A DNA stretch of 64,000 nt from Trichomonas vaginalis G3 (lineage: Eukaryota; Parabasalia; Trichomonadida; Trichomonadidae): contig NC_067203.1 of assembly GCF_026262505.1 (NCBI RefSeq), positions 14,954,392 through 15,018,391 on the forward strand. Direction: 5' to 3'. Both the position numbers and the translations under genes were made by a program. The notes beneath the pieces were generated by a model. It did no database searches and was not told the DNA's origin. It saw nothing but the letters and a program-made list of their open reading frames with translations. Shown here one piece after another: positions 16,837-26,290 of this stretch. How positions within the stretch are numbered: the stretch's first letter is position 1; every line of letters starts with the position of its first letter.

Positions 16837-17679
16837 ATGTCAACAACAGAGAACACAACAACAGTTATAGTCCATGAAGCTATAAATGAAGAATACGAGT
16901 ACATACAGTTTAACAAACAACTCCGTCTCATTCGTTCGGTCAAAGACGATATGTACCAAATGCAAAGTATTTTGACAGCATGTTTTGCTCCAGATACTAA
17001 GCTTCCTAAAGACTGGTTTAGGAACCAAAGCACACAAGAACTTTTGAGCGAAGCACAGCGAGACATACTTTTTTCTGAAAACAGTGAAGAACAGCGAGTA
17101 GGTAAAAAACCCCAGTCGCCAAAACTCTATGAAAATCGTGAAAAATTGCCAAACGGTTTGAGAGGATATTATGTACATAGACTTCTTGTAAATGCTGTTG
17201 CAATGTGGGCTTCGCCTCGTTATGCTTGGTATATTTACAGACTTCTTGACGAAATTCATAGACAAGAACGTGAAGAGATGGAAAACAAGCTTGAAGCAAA
17301 AGACAAAAGCATTCAGAAAAGAATACTACGTTCGGTACCAAAAGGAAAGGAAAAGAACTATAAGTATATGATTTATACTGAAGAGATGGAAAATGAAGAA
17401 GATAAAGATATGGTTATGTTGCATTTAGTCAGAAGAAACAACAAAAGCTTTTACGACCTTGCTAAGATTTACAAATCTGACAGAAATTGGTTCTATCGCG
17501 AAAACTTACCGATTTCAATGACCCCAAATGAAGATGTGAAACAAATAGTTCAAGATACGTTACCTCAAACACACTATGATATGAAAGGTTGTACAATACT
17601 TACCTTCAAAGAAGACTTACCGCTACTGAAAGAAAAAATAACAGAGTATTTGACAACTTCAAACAAGCAGAGTAAATGA
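16837..17679 (+). CDS. KilA-N domain protein (Polinton cargo)
   Basis: 280 residues from the ATG at 16837. After an acidic, helical N-terminus comes a KilA-N-type segment: NREKLPNGLRGYYVHRLLV then NAVAMWASPRYAWYIYRLLD, followed by coiled coil and a C-terminal domain with KDMVMLHLVRRNNKSFYDL, similar in style to the C-terminal domains of poxvirus and iridovirus KilA-N proteins. KilA-N proteins are DNA-binding factors of large DNA viruses and phages. The gene is flanked by 47-bp direct repeats. Confidence 0.75.
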   Translation: MSTTENTTTVIVHEAINEEYEYIQFNKQLRLIRSVKDDMYQMQSILTACFAPDTKLPKDWFRNQSTQELLSEAQRDILFSENSEEQRVGKKPQSPKLYENREKLPNGLRGYYVHRLLVNAVAMWASPRYAWYIYRLLDEIHRQEREEMENKLEAKDKSIQKRILRSVPKGKEKNYKYMIYTEEMENEEDKDMVMLHLVRRNNKSFYDLAKIYKSDRNWFYRENLPISMTPNEDVKQIVQDTLPQTHYDMKGCTILTFKEDLPLLKEKITEYLTTSNKQSK

Positions 17680-17693
17680 ACTCTTTATTTTTA

Positions 17694-17740
17694 TTGACTT
17701 TTTACAATTTGAACTTTGTTTGCGTAGATATGAATTCTGA
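17694..17740. repeat. 47-bp direct repeat, right copy
   Basis: Identical to 16541-16587. On the minus strand it reads as the C-terminal end of the ATPase region (RIHIYANKVQIVKS). Confidence 0.8.
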
Positions 17741-18600
17741 AAGAAGTATGAGGGTCTTGTATGACTTTGTACTTTCTCCCATAGTTCATGTCTGTCAAAC
17801 TTACCTGCTATGGACTCTTTCATAAGTTCCCATGAAATCGTCTTCGGACAATCCGGGGAAAGTATAATGTCAGTAAGTATTTCTCTTTACATCCTTACTT
17901 AAACTCTTGGCTGTCTGTACACATATTACGACTGAGATGTTAAAGTGTCTGAGCTTCTTAAGAATTCGACACATGTCTTGTTCTCTGTTCTTTACAAAAA
18001 GGATGAGAAGCAAAGTCATCTATGATAAGAAGACATCTATGAGGTAAGTCTTCCAATCGTAAGATTGCAATTTCTTCGAAATGTATTCTAATCTCCTTTC
18101 TGTTTGTTTCTGAAGTGTTTCTTCTCTAATATTCTCTGCATTTCCTCATTTGGGTCTTTAAAACTTAGAATTTATATACTCATTATAGCATTATACTTCA
18201 AAACTCTTCTTTGGTACTTCTTTATCCAATCTAACAACTCAGAGTCTTTTATACATACTAAACTTAACTTCTTTATAATATCTTTGAACGAATTGACGGT
18301 TTGGTCAAATTGACCAGAAGTACTACAAATAAAACAACTAACTCATAGAATGGGTTCTTCTCATCTAGTTCTTGTTGTTGTGCAGCCATTTTAAGATAAG
18401 TGAAAGTCTTACCCGACCCAGGTGGTGCAATTAGACCTGTTATACCATTCTGAGCAAATAAGAACTTTCCATGTATAGGCTTTATCTGAGCATTTTCTAA
18501 CTTCCTCTTGTTCTTGTTTAAAACATTCTCAAATTTCTTGTCAATGTCAGCAAAACTTTTTTTTCTAACATATTTTTAGAAAAATTAAAAATTTTATCTT
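17694..18600 (-). pseudogene. A32/FtsK-type genome-packaging ATPase region (Polinton)
   Basis: Minus-strand translation shows a Walker A site (GLIAPPGSGKTFTYLKMAAQ) near 18400 and a Walker B site (RCLLIIDDFASHPF) near 18030, in the order and spacing expected of A32-like packaging ATPases. In Polintons and related viruses this enzyme pumps DNA into capsids. The region is a fossil and not a continuous frame. Confidence 0.75.
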
Positions 18601-18606
18601 TTAGAA

Positions 18607-18783
18607 AATGTCTAGCGATTTTCGCTATCTATATTCGAGACAAGCTTTTTCGACAGCAAAACATCTGTCGACCATAAAATCTTACATAGTGTAAACAAGA
18701 AGGTGAATTTGTTCTAAAGTTCTGTTTCTGGGAATATGACAAGAACCATAAAACATTAAGCAGAGCAGTCTTAAAATTTGTCA
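18607..18783 (+). other. degraded coding-looking stretch, Polinton
   Basis: Protein-like runs MSSDFRYLYSRQAFSTAKHL and FVLKFCFWEYDKNHKTLSRA are seen on the plus strand without a sustained frame. Product unknown. Confidence 0.35.
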
Positions 18784-19065
18784 ATGACAGGACTTGTTGA
18801 CAGAGATGACGCCGATTGGAAAGATGAAGTCCAAACAAAAAAGTTCTTAGAATGCAAAGAAGACACATGCGCTGTTCTTGAAGATGAAATAGAAAACAGA
18901 ATAGATGAGCTATTAAAGGACAAAGAACTTTTACATAAATATGGTTGCGCCAAATTTGACATAAACTCCACCAGAAAAGAAGAAGAGAGAAAAGAAGAAA
19001 GAAGAGTAGAAGAAGAGAAGAAAGAACCTGAACCAGAGCCAGAGAAAAAGAAATTTGACATGTAA
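18784..19065 (+). CDS. Polinton acidic coiled-coil protein
   Basis: 93 residues from the ATG at 18784 (MTGLVDRDDADWKDEVQTKK). The second half is a Lys/Glu/Arg-rich coiled coil (RKEEERKEERRVEEEKK) ending EPEPEPEKKKFDM. Such composition gives many false database matches; no function is proposed. Confidence 0.45.
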   Translation: MTGLVDRDDADWKDEVQTKKFLECKEDTCAVLEDEIENRIDELLKDKELLHKYGCAKFDINSTRKEEERKEERRVEEEKKEPEPEPEKKKFDM

Positions 19066-19081
19066 AAATAAAATTTTATTT

Positions 19082-19501
19082 TTAGAACATTTCTGGGTCA
19101 ATGTCAATGTTCTCTTCCTCTTTAGGAGTAAACACTGGCTTAGACTCTAAAATCTTTTTACCCAATTTACCTTGAACTTCTACAACTTTAGACTCATAAT
19201 ATTCATAGTCGTCTGTCTTCTTTGGTTCATAAGGTATAACAAGTTTGTATGCTTTGCCTTCTTTAAGGTTTGAGAACCTTCTGTCAAAACTTTCTTTGAC
19301 TGTTAACAAACCTTCTATGTCTAAGTCTTCAAATTTCGCACCATTTTTAGTCACAATAGCAAACTTAACTGGTTCGATGTTCCAAACTTTGCTGAATGAA
19401 GACTTTTCAAAATGGTAGAAGTAAACATTCAAATATGTGAATGGGTCTAGTTCTTCTTTAAGTCCTGACATGTACTTATTTACTGAGATGAATTTTGCCA
19501 T
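19082..19501 (-). CDS. Polinton 139-residue protein, unknown
   Basis: Uninterrupted frame opening MAKFISVNKYMSGLKEELDP, beta-rich in the middle (EPVKFAIVTKNGAKFEDLD) with an acidic C-terminus (EENIDIDPEMF). An OB-fold single-strand DNA-binding protein would fit the acidic tail and size, but no diagnostic motif is visible. Confidence 0.45.
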   Translation of the reverse strand: MAKFISVNKYMSGLKEELDPFTYLNVYFYHFEKSSFSKVWNIEPVKFAIVTKNGAKFEDLDIEGLLTVKESFDRRFSNLKEGKAYKLVIPYEPKKTDDYEYYESKVVEVQGKLGKKILESKPVFTPKEEENIDIDPEMF

Positions 19502-19539
19502 CTTTTCTATCGGATAAAAAAATATTTTTTTTAAATTTA

Positions 19540-19715
19540 CTCAGAAAAATTTTTCTTTGTATATACACCATTCTGAACATCAAAAAGACTTTTGACATTT
19601 GCCAAGAATGTTCGTTTAGAAGCTGCCATATAACCATATTCTTGACAATATTGTTTATATTCATCATATAAAGACGATAAAGGACGAACCCCTCTTGATT
19701 TTGCATTTATGAAGG
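19540..19715 (-). pseudogene. possible C-terminal tail of a D5/primase-helicase-type protein (Polinton)
   Basis: The minus strand reads SLYDEYKQYCQEYGYMAASK and FLANVKSLFDVQNGVYTKKN before a stop. A terminal Y-x-x-Y-x-x-Y-C-x-x-x-G winged-helix-like segment is common at the end of D5-type primase-helicases, so this could be the remnant of one. Only the tail is in the window. Low confidence. Confidence 0.3.
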
Positions 19716-19785
19716 AATCTCATGAAACAATAAAGATCCTTCTAAGATTCCATGCAAAGTTTTGTCTAATGATAGGCATTAATTA

Positions 19786-20388
19786 TAAGAAAAAAATACA
19801 GGGAACAATTTCAGTTAAAATGAAATAATTCGGTGAGGTACAGTTATGGATACTGATTTCATTGTAAATATGAGAATTATATGATTTATTTTGATTGAAC
19901 GTCGAAATGAATGTATCATAATCTACTTTGCAACTGCAACAAGAAACATAATTCAAAATTCTCAATTTGCCACTTTTTTGTATTGATTCGGCATGTATTT
20001 TTCTATTACAGGCTTTTTAAAGCCAATAAACTAACTTTTATCATTAAGAGTGGTAATGTTAATGCACTTTTATATTGATATTTGTTGATATAATTTTTAC
20101 TATTAAAAAAAATTATTTTGGGGAAAAAGTGGAGAATTGAGAGAATTTTGATCGTCTTTTTTTACTTTATTTCCACTCTAAAATAACCCGATTCAAAGAT
20201 GCATTATTCCCATTGTGAATAATGCATACTCCTCCGAACTTATGGCTATCTTTAACATATGTATAAAAAGATGATTTATAGCAATCATCAAAACTGCAAT
20301 GGGAAACATGTAAATTAGAGTCGATTCTTTCAATAAATATAACAGAACTAATCCCTTTAAAATCGGAAAAGTGAGAATTACTAATCAA
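19786..20388 (-). pseudogene. beta-helix family, N-terminal half of the split copy
   Basis: Reading leftwards from 20388 the frame matches the family start (ISNSHFSDFKGISSVIFIER to CIIHNGNNASLNR). After a 233-bp insertion it resumes with NYVSCCSCKVDYDTF and continues to about 19786, where Polinton sequence begins. Together with 2623-2952 this is one family member split by the Polinton, with about 150 bp of the family sequence absent from both sides. No ATG opens the frame (TTG at 20388, in-frame stop three codons upstream). Confidence 0.75.
19958..20190. mobile_element. 233-bp insertion with 7-bp duplication inside the beta-helix copy
   Basis: The intact family sequence ATAATTCAAAGATGC is interrupted here. 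ATTCAAA stands on both sides (19951-19957 and 20191-20197), as expected for a target-site duplication. Near the ends AATTCTCAATTTGCCACTTT faces an inverted relative (AAGTGGAGAATTGAGAGAATT near 20126-20150 in part). It has no coding capacity. Confidence 0.55.
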
Positions 20389-20766
20389 TGAATTTCCTCA
20401 GAATTTGCCACAAAAAAAATCTGAGTCTCACTTATTGCAAACTTTACAACATTTTGCTCTCCTCATGCTGTGACTCATAGATTTTAAATAAATAGCTGAA
20501 TTGAAAATAATTTTTCACATTCAATTATAATTACATATGTATTTCAATGAAATGTTCTTCTTGTAGTTATCAGATTCAAACAATATTTCATAATCTAATT
20601 TCTTAGAAAAATAGAAATAAAATTTACACTTTTCCGACTTTTTGTCAGGGGGCGAAGCGACCCAAAATTGTCGGAAAAGTGTAATTCTCAGGTATATGAT
20701 TATTTTTGCCTTTAATGCAGATCAGCATTTAAATCAAAAATAATCGTTTGTCTGAGAATTATACTT
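20389..20766. other. spacer between beta-helix copies with two hairpins
   Basis: No gene. TTACACTTTTCCGAC (20624-20638) pairs with GTCGGAAAAGTGTAA (20670-20684) around a GC-rich core (GGGGGCGAAGCGACCC). AATTCTCAG (20683-20691) pairs with CTGAGAATT (20752-20760), with GATTATTTTTG and CAAAAATAATC pairing inside. The equivalent spacer before the next copy lacks these hairpins, so this looks like a small inserted element. Confidence 0.55.
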
Positions 20767-21585
20767 TTATATCAGAGCAATAATAAAACTGTACATATAT
20801 TTGGATCTAAAACAATAATTCTTAATGCTGCATGCACATTGATAGAAATTTAGGCATGAATATACAATATAAATACTATATGTTTGAGCAAGTTTGCAAT
20901 TTGGATTAACATTAAAATCATCTTTTTTATCATAAATGCAATTATCAAGTGTTAAAGTTCCAGTGTTGAATATTCTCATATTATTCCCTAATATTATCGA
21001 ATTCGAAATTATGTTGGAGCCTCTATTATAGAATTGAAAAATATATTGATTTTGGTTTGATAGTAATTTGAGAAAGTAGAAATCATTCTGTGTATTAGAG
21101 TGTCCAAGAAGGATAAAGCATGTATTGTTACTCAATGTCCAAAATGTTGAGTTACATCCTACTGATCCCCATCCGGAATGAAATAAAGTTCCAGCAGTAC
21201 TTTTGGAGTTAGAAGAATTAATATTATAAAAATACGCTGGTGAAATATCTGTCAGAATGAAATAACTTGGTGATACGCAGTTATGGAAGCTAATTTCATT
21301 GTAAATATGAGAATTAGATGGTTGATTTTGATTGAACGTCGAAATGAAAGTATCATAATCTACTTTGCAACTGCAACAAGATATATAATTTAAAGATGCA
21401 TTATTCCCATTGTGAATAATGCATACTCCTCCTATCTGATGGCCATCTTTTGGATAAGAATAATATGATTTTCTATAGCAGTCTTCAAATCCACAATGGA
21501 AAACACGTAAATTAGAGTCTGTTCTATCAATAAATATAACAGAATTTGTTCCTTTAAAATCAGCAAAGTGGGAATTACTGATCAA
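20767..21585 (-). CDS. beta-helix surface protein family, copy 3
   Basis: 272 codons without interruption. Repeating short strands rich in Asn, Ser, Cys and aromatics (NSHFADFKGT, SHIYNEISFHNC, NSIILGNNMRIFNTG, TLDNCIYDKKD) suggest a right-handed parallel beta-helix like trichomonad Pmp-type surface proteins. The C-terminus is hydrophobic (SKYMYSFIIALI), perhaps a membrane span without cytoplasmic tail. The frame opens at TTG (21585) with TAA directly upstream and no ATG near the front. Either the copy lacks its true start, or an upstream exon or non-ATG start is used. About 60-65% identical by eye to copy 4. Confidence 0.65.
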   Translation of the reverse strand: MISNSHFADFKGTNSVIFIDRTDSNLRVFHCGFEDCYRKSYYSYPKDGHQIGGVCIIHNGNNASLNYISCCSCKVDYDTFISTFNQNQPSNSHIYNEISFHNCVSPSYFILTDISPAYFYNINSSNSKSTAGTLFHSGWGSVGCNSTFWTLSNNTCFILLGHSNTQNDFYFLKLLSNQNQYIFQFYNRGSNIISNSIILGNNMRIFNTGTLTLDNCIYDKKDDFNVNPNCKLAQTYSIYIVYSCLNFYQCACSIKNYCFRSKYMYSFIIALI

Positions 21586-21777
21586 TTATCTTCAGAATTT
21601 GACGATAAATACACATCAATTCAAATTTTGAAAAAAAAAATAACATATTTTGAGATTCTTCGATATTTTCAATAAATATTTTGCGCTTTTCGCGATGTAA
21701 CTCATACTTTTGTGAAGTTACCGTATTCAAAATATATATCCTAACCCATAAAAACAGAAATCTAGATAATTATACTT

Positions 21778-22599
21778 TTATATGAGTGTAATAATAAAAC
21801 TATACATATACTTAAATCTGAAAGAATAATTCATATTGCTGCATGCGCATTGATAAAAATTTGCACATGAATTTAAAATTTTTATACTATAAGTTTGAAC
21901 GAGTACACAATTTGGATTCACTATAAGATCCTCATTTCCATCATAAATACAATTGTAAAGTGTTAATGTTCCAGTATTGATTTGCGTTATCTTATTATCA
22001 ATTAATATTGAATTAAAAACGAAATATGAACCTCTCATATAGACCATGAAAAGGTATTGGTTTTTATTCGATATAACATTGAGAAAGTAATAATTAATTT
22101 GTAAATTATTGTGACCAAGTAGAGCAGAACATGTATTATTGGTCAGTGTCCAATATGTTGAGTTTCCTCCAACTGAACTCCATCCAGAATGAAATAGAGG
22201 GTGTTCGGTGCATATCGAACTTGAAGAATTACAATTAGAAAAATATGCAGGTGTAATGTCAGTTAAAATGAAATAACTTGATGATATGCAGTTATGTAAA
22301 CTTATTTCATTGTAATTATGAGAATTAGATTGTTTATTTTGATTGAAAGTCGCAATGATACTCTGATAAACTACTTGGCAACTGCAACAAGAAACATAAT
22401 TTAATGATGCATTGTTTCCATAGTGAATAATGCATACTCCTCCAATACGAAATCCATCTCTAGGATAAGAATAATAATAATAAGATTTATAACAGTCATC
22501 AAAACTGCAATGGGAAACAAGTAGATTGGAGTCAATTCTTTCAATAAATATAGCAGTACTAGTCCCTTTAAAATCAGAAAAATGTGAATTACTAATCAA
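21778..22599 (-). CDS. beta-helix surface protein family, copy 4
   Basis: 273 codons, same family and layout as the copy downstream (SHFSDFKGTSTAIFIERIDS, NASLNYVSCCSCQV, GTLTLYNCIYDGNED, KYMYSFIITLI). As there, the frame starts at TTG right after a TAA and has no N-terminal ATG, so expression is uncertain. It is the outermost member of the minus-strand array and follows the CCDC39 gene after 168 bp. Confidence 0.65.
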   Translation of the reverse strand: MISNSHFSDFKGTSTAIFIERIDSNLLVSHCSFDDCYKSYYYYSYPRDGFRIGGVCIIHYGNNASLNYVSCCSCQVVYQSIIATFNQNKQSNSHNYNEISLHNCISSSYFILTDITPAYFSNCNSSSSICTEHPLFHSGWSSVGGNSTYWTLTNNTCSALLGHNNLQINYYFLNVISNKNQYLFMVYMRGSYFVFNSILIDNKITQINTGTLTLYNCIYDGNEDLIVNPNCVLVQTYSIKILNSCANFYQCACSNMNYSFRFKYMYSFIITLI

Positions 22600-22767
22600 T
22601 TAAATTCCTAAACACCTGACAAAATATTTGCATTCAAATGTAAAATTTTGTCATTTTTTGCTTATCATTTCAATTTTCGAAGGCAAAAGTATCACATCAA
22701 AAAAAGTGAAAATATATTGAAAAAAAAATACATATGATTTTACAAAAATACAAAATAATTCTAACAT

Positions 22768-25700
22768 TTATTTCTTTGAAACATTACGCCTTGGTGTTAC
22801 AGGTTTTGCTATTCTTGCTCCAGTTGCAGTAGTAGCTCTTCTTGAAGAAGAAGATGAAGTACTGTGAACTGATAAATCACTAGCATCACTTGCATTGCTT
22901 CTAGCGCTTCCTTGTTGGCTATTTTTAGAAGCATTGGAATGTGTAGAAAGATTTGACTTTTTACTACCCTTTGATGCATTTGATGCCATTGATGTTGCAG
23001 ATCGAACAGAGTTCTGGGATGTTCCAGATCTTGCTGAATTCTGAGAAATTCCGGATCTTGCTGAATTCTGTGAGGAAGCACCACTTCTTATTGATGAAGC
23101 TGATGATGCAGGTCTGGAGTTAAGATTTGGCATAGTTATATTAGCTTTTGATGATGTTGGTTGTTGCATTTGTCTCATCGTTATTCCTGCTTGAGATAAT
23201 GCCAGTCTTAACTTTGGTTCCATTTCTCTGTTGTTCTCTGCTAAAGTTGTTAATTCGCTGACAACGCCATCAATTGTTGTCCTTGCGAGTTTAAGTTCTA
23301 TATCCATTTCCAGCAATGTTGCAGGGTAATTTGCATCAGCTGGAATATTTTCTGTTTTTCTATGTGCCTCGCGTGCTTTTGTTAAAGCAATATTAGCACG
23401 CTTTAGTTTCTCTTTGAGTTCATTATTTTCTGAAGATGTTTTATCAACAAATGGTTTCATTTTCTGGATTTCATTCTGTAAATTAGAAATTTTATCTTGT
23501 TGTTGTTGATATGCTTGATCCATTGCTTCGTGCTCTTCTCTGCGACGTCTAACATCTGCACGACGAGCGTTCAAACGCTGCTGAGCAAGTTTCTTTTGTT
23601 CTTCCAATGTCTTCTTTCTTTCCATGTCAGCATCGTTTTGGTCAATGGTTTTGAATCCTTCTCTGTATTTGGTGTTTTGTCCATTGATTTTGTTCATTGC
23701 CTTTTCAAGAGCACGAAGTTCTTTAACTGCTTTTGTGACTTCAGCTTCTAATTCATCACCTTTTCTAGAGACTTCTTCTCTTTCTCTGGCGAATTTGATA
23801 ATATTTGTGGCTTGAGAAGGTTCTTCTTCTCCTTCTTTTTGGTATTTGCCCATCATAACTTTGAATTTTGCTTGTAAAGTTTCACTTCTCTTCTTTCTTT
23901 CTGATAACTCTGTAATTGCAAGATGCCTTGCTTCTTCTTCTATCTTAAGTTCTGTTCTTAATGCTGAAAGATGTGCATCGATTTCAAGAACTCTTTCTTG
24001 CATAGAAAGTTGGAGTTGTTGACGCCTATTTTCGAGAGAAATAAGCTCATCACTTTTGGCGGCAACTTGATCTGAAAGTTTCTCGACTTGAAGCCTTAAC
24101 ATGTTGATTTGGACAAGAACTGTTTCTTTCTGGCTTCGAGCTCTTGCTGTACTTTTATCTAATGACTCTTGATCCAAACGCAATTCATTCAATTTAGTTT
24201 CAAGATCGAGTTTCTGTTTCTCGGCGTTTTCTTTTCTTCGAGCTGTTTGTCTTAAATCTAAATCTAATCTGTGTAATTGTTGACCAAGCATCTTTTCAAC
24301 GGACATCTTCTGTGAAAGAGTTTCTTGAAGTTGGTCGATTTTAGCTTGCAATTCTATCTTTTCTTCTTCTGTTCTGTCGCCTTCTATTCTCGAAATCTTT
24401 CTCTCCATTTGCTGAATCTGGAAATTTGAGTTGTATTTGAGTTCTTCTTGTTTCTGTGTTTCTCTATCGAATTCTTGAATCTTAAGTTGCAAGTTCTTAG
24501 CACGGCTTTGACTTCCTTGCATTTCTGCAAGAAGATTCTTTTCTCTCTTACGTTCTTCGTAAACAGCCTGTGATAATTTGTAGATTTGACCTTTTTCCGC
24601 TTCGATTTTCTTCATCAAATCTTTCAATGTATCATTTTCTTTCTTGAGAAATTCGTTCATGACATTTGTTTGTTGTTGAAGTTCCTCGGTTGAGTCTTTT
24701 TGTGTGTATAATGCGTCTTTCGTGAGTTTAAGTCGTTGTAAATAAGCTTCTTTTTTCTGAACTTCTAATCCGGTTTTTCTTTTGAATTCTTCGATCTCTT
24801 CTCTGATGGCGCGTTCATTACTTTCGGCTTTATCAAGCGCATGTCGCTGAGTTTCGACAGTTTCGCTGAATTCGAGTAGATTTGCATTATCAATTTCGAA
24901 TTGTTTATGTTTTTGAGTAACTTGATGATCACCAATTGTTAGACGACGATCTAAAGCTTTATTATCTTGCTCTGCTTTCTCCAAATTCTTTTTCTCTTCG
25001 CGAACATTATTTGATATTCTGTCTGTTTCTCCTTTTCTAGAGTCGTATGCTTCTGTAGTCTTTTCGATAGCGACATTAAGAGATTGAAGTTGTTGAAGCG
25101 TATTTTCCCATTGAGATAAAAGCTGATTTCTTTCATCGTGTAATTTTCTGAATTGTTCTGCTGTCATATCTAATTCAATTTGAAGAGCACGAGTTTGGGT
25201 CACTTCTGCCTCAAGTTCTGCTCTCTTTTGCTCAACAATACCTTGAGATTTTTCGATTTCTAACAACATATTACGAATTTTGCCTTCATCTTCACGCTGA
25301 TAACGTTGAAGGACAAGGAAATCTTCTTCCTTATCTCTTGCGGCTTGAATCCATTGCTGTAATTGTTCTTCATTTGCAGCGTATTCTTCTTTGAATGCTT
25401 CTATTCTTTGTTGTGATTTAAAAATTTTAGATTGAACTTCGCTATTTTTAGCTTGAACCTTTGTTGTTTCATCTTCTAGTTTTCTAACTTCGCTAACAAT
25501 TTTTCCGTATTCTCTTTCACTTAATTGCTGTAAATGTTGCTCTTCTGTTGCTTGAGCTTCTTTTGCTGTAAGTAATTCTTGTGTTGATTTAACTTCTGTT
25601 GTTACACTTTGTAAGTGCTCGTTAAGAACGTTTAATCTATCTTGTAAATCTGTGCATTCATTTTTAACTTTAGCTAATTCTTCGTTCTTTGCAAGGATCC

Positions 25701-25773
25701 TCTTATGTAGTGCCCTGTTTTCCTTATTTGCAAAGGCAAACAGCTCATCATAAAGGTTAGTATAAGGATCCAT
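22768..25773 (-). CDS. CCDC39: CCDC39/FAP59 homologue, axonemal 96-nm ruler subunit
   Basis: 1001 residues, ATG at 25773. CCDC39 and CCDC40 form the molecular ruler that sets the 96-nm repeat on axonemal doublets and docks radial spokes and inner dynein arms. The match is by recalled sequence: LQRYQREDEGKIRNMLLEIE and FRKLHDERNQLLSQWEN align with the corresponding conserved blocks of animal CCDC39, as do IQQMERKISRIEG and the ENRRQQLQLSMQERVLEI block. Residues about 15-860 are almost continuous coiled coil; from about 875 on the tail is Ser/Ala-rich and basic (SARSGISQNSARSG), as in the animal protein. Length agrees with the family (about 940). It fits a flagellated parabasalid. Confidence is high. 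Confidence 0.9.
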   Translation of the reverse strand: MDPYTNLYDELFAFANKENRALHKRILAKNEELAKVKNECTDLQDRLNVLNEHLQSVTTEVKSTQELLTAKEAQATEEQHLQQLSEREYGKIVSEVRKLEDETTKVQAKNSEVQSKIFKSQQRIEAFKEEYAANEEQLQQWIQAARDKEEDFLVLQRYQREDEGKIRNMLLEIEKSQGIVEQKRAELEAEVTQTRALQIELDMTAEQFRKLHDERNQLLSQWENTLQQLQSLNVAIEKTTEAYDSRKGETDRISNNVREEKKNLEKAEQDNKALDRRLTIGDHQVTQKHKQFEIDNANLLEFSETVETQRHALDKAESNERAIREEIEEFKRKTGLEVQKKEAYLQRLKLTKDALYTQKDSTEELQQQTNVMNEFLKKENDTLKDLMKKIEAEKGQIYKLSQAVYEERKREKNLLAEMQGSQSRAKNLQLKIQEFDRETQKQEELKYNSNFQIQQMERKISRIEGDRTEEEKIELQAKIDQLQETLSQKMSVEKMLGQQLHRLDLDLRQTARRKENAEKQKLDLETKLNELRLDQESLDKSTARARSQKETVLVQINMLRLQVEKLSDQVAAKSDELISLENRRQQLQLSMQERVLEIDAHLSALRTELKIEEEARHLAITELSERKKRSETLQAKFKVMMGKYQKEGEEEPSQATNIIKFAREREEVSRKGDELEAEVTKAVKELRALEKAMNKINGQNTKYREGFKTIDQNDADMERKKTLEEQKKLAQQRLNARRADVRRRREEHEAMDQAYQQQQDKISNLQNEIQKMKPFVDKTSSENNELKEKLKRANIALTKAREAHRKTENIPADANYPATLLEMDIELKLARTTIDGVVSELTTLAENNREMEPKLRLALSQAGITMRQMQQPTSSKANITMPNLNSRPASSASSIRSGASSQNSARSGISQNSARSGTSQNSVRSATSMASNASKGSKKSNLSTHSNASKNSQQGSARSNASDASDLSVHSTSSSSSRRATTATGARIAKPVTPRRNVSKK

Positions 25774-26137
25774 TCAAAGTACGTTTATTCAGAAAAAAAT
25801 TTGAATTGATATGAAGGAACTGTGCTATAAAAACCTTTCTGGAAAAATTCAAAAACATCATTAAGTATGGAATCCGAATTACTACTATTTTTGCCTGTTT
25901 GGGTTAATTTGAATGATACAATTTAATGATATCATTAGTTTTAATGTCATATTTTCGAATTTCGACTTAATTTAACAAAGAATTAGAGACTTTATGAATG
26001 ACATTTGTTTCTTCACTAATAGTTAATCTCTCAACTTTCGATGATTGAAGTCATAAAAATCTGTTCAATTCGCTGTAACAATATAATATTTTGGATGAAT
26101 TAATTTGATACACAGAACTTAGGAAATAAGAATCAGT

Positions 26138-26290
26138 TTAATATTTGTTAATCAATTCATCTGATGTATATCTTCTAGATGAAGCATGCATCAATGTATT
26201 GCTGCTTTCAAAATAGTATGTCACTACTTTTCCAGCACATCGATCTCTATTTTTAGGCCCTCTTGATCTTAAAATAGAGTCAATAAAGGA
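26138..26290 (-). other. orphan 50-codon frame, possible gene remnant
   Basis: Stop-to-stop frame reading SILRSRGPKNRDRCAGKVVT then YYFESSNTLMHASSRRYTSD and ending INKY. Codon composition looks protein-like compared with the spacer around it, but it has no upstream ATG. Possibly the 3' remnant of a lost gene. Confidence 0.25.

Larger units (their letters stand above)
3072..19785. mobile_element. Maverick/Polinton element (fossil)
   Basis: The family call rests on the combination of a retrovirus-type integrase, a protein-primed family B DNA polymerase, an FtsK/A32-type packaging ATPase and small capsid-candidate genes, on both strands, in about 16.7 kb. Extra cargo is a D12-type adenine methyltransferase, a phage-like tail-fibre gene and a KilA-N gene. 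I did not find a clear major capsid gene or the usual cysteine protease, and saw no matching inverted repeat at the right edge, so the element looks incomplete. Reading frames are broken in roughly ten or more places, yet the motifs remain clear, which suggests a geologically young insertion. It sits inside a host beta-helix gene. A 1.05 kb repeat and a KilA-N cassette look like later insertions within it. Confidence 0.85.

Noticed and set aside
19478-19495. TTTACTGAGATGAA leader word at the start of the 139-residue Polinton gene
   Set aside because: It is coding sequence read on the other strand there; resemblance to the leaders before 8495 and 9731 is probably chance.
22809-23751. Short frames over the CCDC39 tail
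   Set aside because: They overlap the coiled-coil gene in other phases and have no features of their own.
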